From: Psychrobacillus sp042885655
GTDB taxonomy: Bacteria; Bacillota; Bacilli; Bacillales_A; Planococcaceae
Direction of reading: 5' to 3'
Length of the DNA: 64,000 nt
Assembly (NCBI RefSeq): GCF_042885655.1
Contig: NZ_JBHVRO010000013.1
Coordinates: 1 to 64,000, forward strand
The position numbers and the translations under genes are program-made. Positions 58,711-64,000 of the stretch are shown piece by piece. Each line of letters opens with the position of its first letter. Within the stretch, counting starts at the first letter, position 1. The notes beneath the pieces were generated by a model. The model did not search any database and was not told the origin of the DNA. It was given only the letters and a program-made list of their open reading frames with translations.

Positions 58711-59652
58711 CTTCATTTTATATATCGTGCTTTTGTTATTGCCTTGTTTAATTAAATTAGATTTGGAAAGAATCTTATTAGCCTCATGTCTATTGTTTAA
58801 TAGTAGAAACTCTCTACATTCTTTATTGGTGATAGAATCTTTATACAATAAAAAATAGGTAGTTAGTGCATTTTTAAATGCATGGGGATCATTAGTTTTA
58901 CATGCTGGGCAATGCCATGTACGTTTGCGTTTGTGCATACCTATAAAACCGCATTTACTACATTCAGCACCTTTTTTAAGTTCTTCTGGTTGTATGGAAT
59001 AATGTTTGGTTAGTGGGAATTTAGCAAATGGGGTATTTTTCATTAGAAGAATATCTTTCCTTTTTTCAATTTCTTCTATAGTAAGTGTGGGTTTATGCTT
59101 TTGAAATTGTCGAAGGTATGGCCTGACATCGTTCCTATTAAGTATTATTGCTTTGTCAGTAGAAGCTTTCACAAAACTATTACGGGATGCGAATACAACA
59201 GCACCATAGATTGGAACTAAAATATTATGATCCATGAAAAATTGTGAAAGTTGGTATTTGTATTCGTTTAGTTGGAGAGCGGGGCAAGGGTATTTTTTTA
59301 TCTCCCCTGTTTCTTTTCGTTGGATGAGCTGGGATGGATTCTCTTGGAACTCTAACTCGCCGATAATATTTTTGACTTCCAAAATTACTGCACCAAAGGG
59401 AGTGATTAGTAAGAAATCCAGTTCGAAAGTATTTTCAGCATGCAGTAACAATTTGTGAAATACATAATATTTAAACGGCAACTGCATTTTTTCTAGGTCT
59501 TTATATACAACTTCTTCCCCAAAATTCCCTCCTTTTGTTGCACCAATTTCATTCAAAACTTTTAAATACTGTCGATGCTCCTGTGGTATTCTTTTTAATA
59601 GTTTTTCCATTGCTTCCACATGCATAGAATTTACATAAGTTTTAGCAATCAA
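58693..59652 (-). CDS. NERD-domain (nuclease-related) protein with C-terminal zinc finger
   Basis: 319 residues. The NERD domain occupies about residues 55-175: GNFGEEVVYKDLEKM, then FELDFLLITPFGAVILEVKN, which has the Asp and ExK of the PD-(D/E)xK-like active site. A four-Cys zinc finger CSKCGFIGMHKR...CPACK is at about 232-253, and a helical tail follows. Such proteins are thought to act on DNA or RNA; the role is unproven. GAGGTGA precedes the ATG. It lies beside satellite array 1. Confidence 0.83.
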   Translation of the reverse strand: MIAKTYVNSMHVEAMEKLLKRIPQEHRQYLKVLNEIGATKGGNFGEEVVYKDLEKMQLPFKYYVFHKLLLHAENTFELDFLLITPFGAVILEVKNIIGELEFQENPSQLIQRKETGEIKKYPCPALQLNEYKYQLSQFFMDHNILVPIYGAVVFASRNSFVKASTDKAIILNRNDVRPYLRQFQKHKPTLTIEEIEKRKDILLMKNTPFAKFPLTKHYSIQPEELKKGAECSKCGFIGMHKRKRTWHCPACKTNDPHAFKNALTTYFLLYKDSITNKECREFLLLNNRHEANKILSKSNLIKQGNNKSTIYKMKKPFIN

Positions 59653-59715
59653 TTTTTCATCACCTCGAAATCAGAATAGCATGAATAATAAATCAAATCT
59701 ACTCGTTCTCCAAAA

Positions 59716-59752
59716 TAAAAAAAGCAGACATGATTTTACATGCCTGCTTCTA
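59716..59752 (-). terminator. Terminator of the met operon
   Basis: Minus-strand GAAGCAGGCATG / CATGTCTGCTTT stem followed by T residues. Confidence 0.87.
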
Positions 59753-59757
59753 CTTTA

Positions 59758-60582
59758 TTATTTCACTGGAACAACTGATCCATTCCATTTTTCAAGAATG
59801 AAATCTTGAATCTCTTTCGATTTTAAAGCTTCTACAAGTTTTTTAATTTCTGGTTTATTTTCATCGCCTTTACGAACAGCGATAATATTAACATATGGAG
59901 ATTCTTTATCTTCTAAAGCGATAGAATCTTTGATTGGATTTAAGCCTGCGTCAATTGCATAGTTAGAGTTGATAAGTACTGCGTCACCTTCACTATTTTC
60001 ATACAGTTGTACTAGTAGAGCAGCTTCATAATTAGCATCAAACTTTAAATTTTTTGGATTTTCAACAACATCTTTTACTTCCGCTTTTGTTTTATCAATA
60101 CCATCTTTAAGTTTAATCAAACCTTTTGCTTCTAATAGAGATAAAATACGACCGTGGTCGGCAACAGAGTTACTCATAATAATAGTAGCGCCTTCTGGTA
60201 GCTCTTCTAATGATTTATATTTTTTAGAATAAACACCGATTGGTTCAATATGAATTCCACCTGCGTTTACGAAATCATAGCCATTGTCTTTAATTTGTGA
60301 TTCTAGGTAAGGAATGTGTTGGAAATAATTAGCATCTAAAGCTTTAGACTCCAAATCTTTGTTTGGTAAAATATAGTCTTGGTATGTTTCAATTTTTAGG
60401 TCAATGCCTTCTTTAGCTAATATTGGTTTAACTTTCTCTAGAATTTCTGCATGTGGAACGTTAGAAGCTCCTACTACTAGTTTGGTATTTTCTTTAGCAC
60501 CATTGCTGCTATCTTTAGCACCACAAGCAGCTAAAGCTAATAAACTTACTGCTAATAATGCTCCTACTAATAATTTCTTCAT
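59758..60582 (-). CDS. metQ: Methionine ABC transporter substrate-binding lipoprotein MetQ
   Basis: 274 residues. The signal peptide ends in lipobox ALAAC (Cys about residue 20). The NlpA/MetQ fold shows VVGASNVPHAEILE (about 36), DANYFQHIPYLE (about 83) and LINSNYAIDAGL (about 200). It binds D- or L-methionine outside the membrane. Last gene of the S-box-controlled operon. Confidence 0.94.
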   Translation of the reverse strand: MKKLLVGALLAVSLLALAACGAKDSSNGAKENTKLVVGASNVPHAEILEKVKPILAKEGIDLKIETYQDYILPNKDLESKALDANYFQHIPYLESQIKDNGYDFVNAGGIHIEPIGVYSKKYKSLEELPEGATIIMSNSVADHGRILSLLEAKGLIKLKDGIDKTKAEVKDVVENPKNLKFDANYEAALLVQLYENSEGDAVLINSNYAIDAGLNPIKDSIALEDKESPYVNIIAVRKGDENKPEIKKLVEALKSKEIQDFILEKWNGSVVPVK

Positions 60583-60644
60583 TACATTTCTCTCCTTTTT
60601 ATCTGTTTAATAAATATATAATCGAGTAAACTCGTAAACACCAA

Positions 60645-61313
60645 TTATCTTTTATCGATTTTAGATGTAATTAAATCGCCAATCCATTGAATTATAAATA
60701 CCACAATCAAAATAAGAATGGTTGCAACTAGAGTAACATCCCCTCTAGAGCGTTGAAATCCGTCTAAAAAAGCTAGAGTACCAAGTCCACCAGCACCAAT
60801 AATACCCGCCATCGCTGTATACCCAACTAACGAAATACAAGTTACGGTAATACCAGAAACTAATGACGGCAACGATTCAGGCAATAACACCTTCCATATT
60901 ATAGTAGAAGTTGTAGCACCCATCGATTTTGCCGCTTCTAAAACTCCTTTGTCAATCTCTCGAAGTCCGATTAATACCATTCGTGCATAAAACGGTGCTG
61001 CTCCTATAACAAGCGCTGGGAATGCAGCATTTGGGCCACGCATTGTACCGACCAGAAATATTGTTAATGGAATCAATAAAATAATTAAAATAATAAATGG
61101 AATAGAGCGAAATATATTCACAACTGCTCCTGTAAGCCAGTTAGCGAATTTATTGGCCCATGCTTGATGTGGACTAGTTAAAAATAATAGAAGTCCAAGC
61201 GCCAACCCAATAACAAATGTTAATAAAGTTGATATTGCTGTCATATAAAGTGTTTCTAGTGCAGCATCCCACATTTTAGGCCAATCAACATTTGGAAAAA
61301 ACGTATTAATCAT
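60645..61313 (-). CDS. metI: Methionine ABC transporter permease MetI
   Basis: 222 residues with five TM segments and the EAA loop LEAAKSMGATTSTIIWKVLL (about residues 126-145). It overlaps metN by 8 bp. Known as metP in B. subtilis nomenclature. Confidence 0.94.
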   Translation of the reverse strand: MINTFFPNVDWPKMWDAALETLYMTAISTLLTFVIGLALGLLLFLTSPHQAWANKFANWLTGAVVNIFRSIPFIILIILLIPLTIFLVGTMRGPNAAFPALVIGAAPFYARMVLIGLREIDKGVLEAAKSMGATTSTIIWKVLLPESLPSLVSGITVTCISLVGYTAMAGIIGAGGLGTLAFLDGFQRSRGDVTLVATILILIVVFIIQWIGDLITSKIDKR

Positions 61314-62331
61314 TGTTGATCACCTCTGTATTTACTTTTTGTTCGTGTATGAATCGAATTCCTTCATCAATTGCTCTAGCGTCTCCGTCTAATTGAAGAA
61401 TTAGTGTTCCATATGCCCCACTCTTCGTATGCGATATATTTCCTTGCACTATGTTTACTTCTAAATCAAATTGCTTTATTAATCTAGAGAGAATTGGTTG
61501 CTCTGTTTGATCTCCAACAAAAACAAGTTTTATCAACTTCCCATTTGGATATAACTCTCCCAAGTTTTGTATCGTCTGTTTCGCTTGGTTATTCTCGGAG
61601 ACTTGTGAAACAAATCGCTTTGTGATGGCCTGCTGTGGATTTTGGAAAACCTCTAATACATCTCCCTCTTCTACCACAACACCACTTTCCATAACTGCTA
61701 CTCGATTACAGATTTTTTGAATGACTTGCATCTCATGGGTAATTAATACGATGGTTAACCCCAATTTTTCATTAATACTTACTAACAAATCTAAAATGGA
61801 ATCCGTTGTTTCCGGATCGAGTGCAGAAGTTGCTTCATCACAAAGCAAAACTTCTGGACCGTTTGCTAATGCTCTAGCAATCCCAACTCGTTGCTTCTGA
61901 CCACCTGATAATTGGGATGGATAATAATCTCCTCTTCCATCCAAACCAACAAGTTCTATAAGTTCCTTCACTCGAGCAGATCGTTGTTCTTTAGGTACCC
62001 CTGCTATTTCAAGAGGAAAAGCAATATTTTCTGCAACTGTTCTTGACCATAGAAGGTTAAAATGTTGGAAAATCATACTAACCTTTTGTCTTACTTGACG
62101 TAGCTTAACTTCATTTATGGAAGTAATTTCTTTATTGTTTACGATTATTTGTCCCGAAGTAGGCTTTTCTAATCCATTCAATAATCGGATCATGGTACTT
62201 TTACCAGCACCACTGTACCCAATAATCCCGAATATTTCACCTTTTTTTATATCAAGATTTACATCATCCACGGCGACAATTGTACCTTGTTTCGTGCTAA
62301 ACTTTTTCGAAACATTTTTCAAACTAATCAT
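61306..62331 (-). CDS. metN: Methionine ABC transporter ATPase MetN
   Basis: 341 residues. Walker A GYSGAGKST (about 38), signature LSGGQKQRVGIARAL (about 141), Walker B LLCDEATSALD (about 161). The C-terminal NIL domain (about 265-340) senses intracellular methionine in MetN proteins. Preceded by an S-box riboswitch. Confidence 0.95.
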   Translation of the reverse strand: MISLKNVSKKFSTKQGTIVAVDDVNLDIKKGEIFGIIGYSGAGKSTMIRLLNGLEKPTSGQIIVNNKEITSINEVKLRQVRQKVSMIFQHFNLLWSRTVAENIAFPLEIAGVPKEQRSARVKELIELVGLDGRGDYYPSQLSGGQKQRVGIARALANGPEVLLCDEATSALDPETTDSILDLLVSINEKLGLTIVLITHEMQVIQKICNRVAVMESGVVVEEGDVLEVFQNPQQAITKRFVSQVSENNQAKQTIQNLGELYPNGKLIKLVFVGDQTEQPILSRLIKQFDLEVNIVQGNISHTKSGAYGTLILQLDGDARAIDEGIRFIHEQKVNTEVINND

Positions 62332-62353
62332 GCAAATCCTCCTTTTCTATAAT

Positions 62354-62526
62354 AAAAAGCCCTTCTGCAAAAGAGCAGAAGGGCTGTATGTTATCATCAA
62401 AAATAACAATCATCCATTCTCTCATTTCCCAAAGCAATTGCTTTGCGTGACTTGGCACCATTTCATTTTCATGACGGTTGCCGGGCTTCATAGGGCACTT
62501 CCCTCCACCTCTCTTAATAAGAGCGA
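62354..62526 (-). promoter_or_regulatory. SAM-I (S-box) riboswitch and terminator of metNIQ
   Basis: On the minus strand the aptamer (about 62419-62526) begins CTCTTATTAAGAGAGGTGGA and contains GAAGCCCGGCAACC and GGTGCCAAGTC, the conserved S-box core. The closing P1 helix pairs CTCTTATT with AATGAGAG. A strong terminator, AGCCCTTCTGC / GCAGAAGGGCT with T-run, follows at 62354-62385. SAM binding should turn off the methionine transporter. Confidence 0.95.
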
Positions 62527-62569
62527 CACTATTTAATTGTTGTTAGTAAATCGAATTTTAGCACGACAT

Positions 62570-62890
62570 TCAGTTATCGTCAACACTTTTTATTATATCA
62601 AATAAATAAGGTACTGACTGAAATGCGTATATTTTTTTTAGGACTTTACCATTTTTAGCAATTAACAAACAAGGAACACTCTCAATTTCGTATTCCATTG
62701 CAAGATTCCCTAAATAATTTATATTCGCTTGTCCAATTGAGTAATGCACCAATTCTTTTATTACGAGCATCATCTTAGAAGCTACTTGGCAAGTGCCACA
62801 CATTGGCGTGTATATATATAATAGAGAAACATCGGGGCTATTTTTAGCCTTCTCCCATTCTTCTCTCGACCATTCATTCACATCCATCAT
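62570..62890 (-). CDS. yusE: Thioredoxin-fold protein (YusE-like)
   Basis: 106 residues. The active-site-like motif is TPMCGTCQVASKMM (CGTC at about residues 31-34), and the cis-Pro is in YEIESVPCLLIAKNG (about 77). A small thiol oxidoreductase of unknown partner. It starts one base after the end of yusF, so the two are co-transcribed as in B. subtilis. Confidence 0.85.
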   Translation of the reverse strand: MMDVNEWSREEWEKAKNSPDVSLLYIYTPMCGTCQVASKMMLVIKELVHYSIGQANINYLGNLAMEYEIESVPCLLIAKNGKVLKKIYAFQSVPYLFDIIKSVDDN

Positions 62891-62891
62891 C

Positions 62892-63245
62892 CTATAGTAA
62901 AAATTCTTTTTTCACTTTAATATTAGCACGATGTAAAATAGAAGCCAAAACTTTGAGTGGAGTTTTTTCTACTTCACCATACATCGGACTAATAAATAAG
63001 TGAATTGCTTCTGGATATTCTTTCCTGACTACAGCGCGAATTTGTTCACCTGATTTATCCGCATCTAGAAAAGCATAAATCGGTATGTCTTCAAAAGGAC
63101 TTAACAGTTCTTCTAATTTCACATTAGAAATCGTACCATTTGTACAAATGATTTCAGTGGCTTCCTCAAGAATAGTTAAAAGTCTCAATTTATCCGATCT
63201 TCCTTCAACAAGAATTACTTTTTCACTGAACTCCATTAGCTCCAC
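62892..63245 (-). CDS. yusF: Toprim-domain protein (YusF-like)
   Basis: 117 residues, one Toprim fold: KVILVEGRSDKLRL with the catalytic Glu (about residue 14) and YAFLDADKSGEQIR with the DxD pair (about 59-61). Related to the Toprim parts of primases and RNase M5-like nucleases. Function unknown. It lies between gcvH and yusE, as in B. subtilis. Confidence 0.85.
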   Translation of the reverse strand: MELMEFSEKVILVEGRSDKLRLLTILEEATEIICTNGTISNVKLEELLSPFEDIPIYAFLDADKSGEQIRAVVRKEYPEAIHLFISPMYGEVEKTPLKVLASILHRANIKVKKEFLL

Positions 63246-63339
63246 TCCTCATTCGTCCTATCCATTAGTATATGAAAAAGCTCCGGATTATATAGTCTGA
63301 CTGAACCTACAAATTCCTTCACCACCTAAAACACTGCTA

Positions 63340-63592
63340 TAAGCACCTTAGCCTTGGCTATCAGCGCATAACGCAAGTCTATCAGCACCTACTAATCACT
63401 TCAGCACCTTAACCTTGGCTAGCAGCGCATAACTCAAGTCTATCAGCACCTATTAATCACTTCAGCACCTTAACCTTGGCTAGCAGCGCATAACACAAGT
63501 CTATCAGCACCTGCTAATCACTTAAGCACCTTAGCCTTGGCTAGCAGCTCATAACGCAAGTCTATCAGCACTTAATCGCTGAGTCTATGAGT
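63340..63592. repeat. Satellite array 2: 61-bp unit of three about 20-bp monomers
   Basis: Four tandem units of about 61 bp, each made of AGCACCTTAACCTTGGCTAG, CAGCGCATAACTCAAGTCTA and CAGCACCTATTAATCACTTC-like monomers. Read on the minus strand it gives AGGTGCTGATAGACTTGC, which matches array 1 (AGGTGCTTATAGACTCGC). The rest of the gap up to gcvH holds only a terminator. Confidence 0.88.
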
Positions 63593-63600
63593 AAAATATA

Positions 63601-63643
63601 AAAAATAGACATCCAATTAACTAGTAATTGAATGTCTATTATT
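63601..63643 (-). terminator. Terminator of gcvH
   Basis: Minus-strand ATAGACATTCAATTA / TAATTGGATGTCTAT stem with a T-run. Confidence 0.87.
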
Positions 63644-63684
63644 AATTATATCTAGTAATACCGAATCGAACGGAGATTACTGTA

Positions 63685-64000
63685 TTATTCTTGAATTAAT
63701 TCGTCATATTGTTCTGCAGATAATAGTTCATCCATTTCTGATAAATCAGAAGGTTCTACAACGATCATCCATGCATTTTCATAAGGAGATTCGTTTACGA
63801 ATTCAGGGCTATCTTCTAATTCTGAGTTAACTTCTACTACTTTTCCGCTGATAGGTGCGTAAAGTTCCGATACAGTTTTTACTGATTCTACACTACCAAA
63901 TGGATCTCCGGATTTAATATCGTCCCCAACTTGTGGAAGCTCTACAAATACGATATCCCCTAATTCTGATTGTGCAAAATGTGTAATACCAATGCGTACT
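63685..64000 (-). CDS. gcvH: Glycine cleavage system H protein (partial, 5' end beyond window)
   Basis: 105 residues of the C-terminal part are present, about 20 N-terminal residues being outside. The lipoylation lysine is in GSVESVKTVSELYAP, preceded by ELGDIVFVELP. The end, DELLSAEQYDELIQE, is typical. It shuttles the aminomethyl group between glycine cleavage enzymes and also serves in lipoate transfer in Bacillus. The stop TAA is at 63685-63687. Confidence 0.94.
   Translation of the reverse strand, partial: VRIGITHFAQSELGDIVFVELPQVGDDIKSGDPFGSVESVKTVSELYAPISGKVVEVNSELEDSPEFVNESPYENAWMIVVEPSDLSEMDELLSAEQYDELIQE

Noticed and set aside
63340..63592. CRISPR array
   Set aside because: The 61-bp units are tandem copies with no variable spacers.

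Overview
The window is a 64 kb piece of a low-GC, AT-rich Gram-positive chromosome of the order Bacillales. The 5' end of a 16S rRNA gene leaves the left edge. Gene order from about 9.7 kb rightwards follows the yug-mrp-yui-yum-yut-yun-suf-met/yus part of the Bacillus subtilis chromosome. Protein sequences are clearly diverged from B. subtilis, and the mosaic intergenic repeats suggest a Planococcaceae/Caryophanaceae-type genome (Psychrobacillus, Lysinibacillus or Sporosarcina relatives). That placement is inference. Nothing here looks like a prophage, plasmid or defence island.

Layout. 0-0.4 kb: start of an rrn operon on the minus strand with tandem promoters. 0.7-9.3 kb: MgtC-like protein, CDF transporter, iron alcohol dehydrogenase, then a glutamate/arginine catabolism block (glutamate dehydrogenase, rocD, rocA) with a divergent RocR-type regulator whose AAA+ domain has lost the sigma-54 contact loop. 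9.7-22.9 kb: yugI, an ECF sigma factor with a membrane partner, an NSS transporter, yugE-patB, a lipoprotein cyclophilin, two MFS exporters, a class A PBP and a TetR regulator. 23.7-30.2 kb: yufK and the seven-gene mrpABCDEFG Na+/H+ antiporter operon. 30.2-36 kb: Gly/Tyr-rich protein, pepA, yuiD, yuiB, yuiA, NUDIX hydrolase and yumB. 36-47 kb: yutM with a duplicated 3' end beside it, Nfu, yuzD, an orphan pair of peptide-type ABC permeases, yutJ, yuzB, yutF, yutE, a DUF3055 protein, yutD and lipA. 47-52 kb: yunB, yunD, yunE, yunF and an unknown membrane protein. 52-57.3 kb: sufCDSUB. 57.5-64 kb: a satellite array, a NERD protein, the S-box-controlled metNIQ operon, yusE, yusF, a second satellite array and partial gcvH.

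How the genes fit together. Several genes serve Fe-S and lipoate metabolism: sufCDSUB builds clusters, YutM and Nfu carry them, LipA uses them to make lipoate, and GcvH carries lipoate. Arginine/ornithine is degraded by RocD, RocA and glutamate dehydrogenase to 2-oxoglutarate. Mrp, NSS and CDF transporters handle cations and Na+-coupled uptake.

The most unusual material is non-coding or regulatory. (1) A family of mosaic intergenic repeats carries long perfect hairpins whose arms differ in sequence between copies yet remain fully complementary. (2) Two satellite arrays built from the same roughly 20-21 bp monomer lie in opposite orientation about 5 kb apart, each with its own higher-order period. 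(3) RocR is degenerate and rocA has what looks like a sigma-A promoter. (4) An 83 bp duplicate of the yutM 3' end brackets a small unknown gene, like the scar of an integration. (5) yunB appears to start at CTG, right behind a terminator that overlaps its ribosome binding site.
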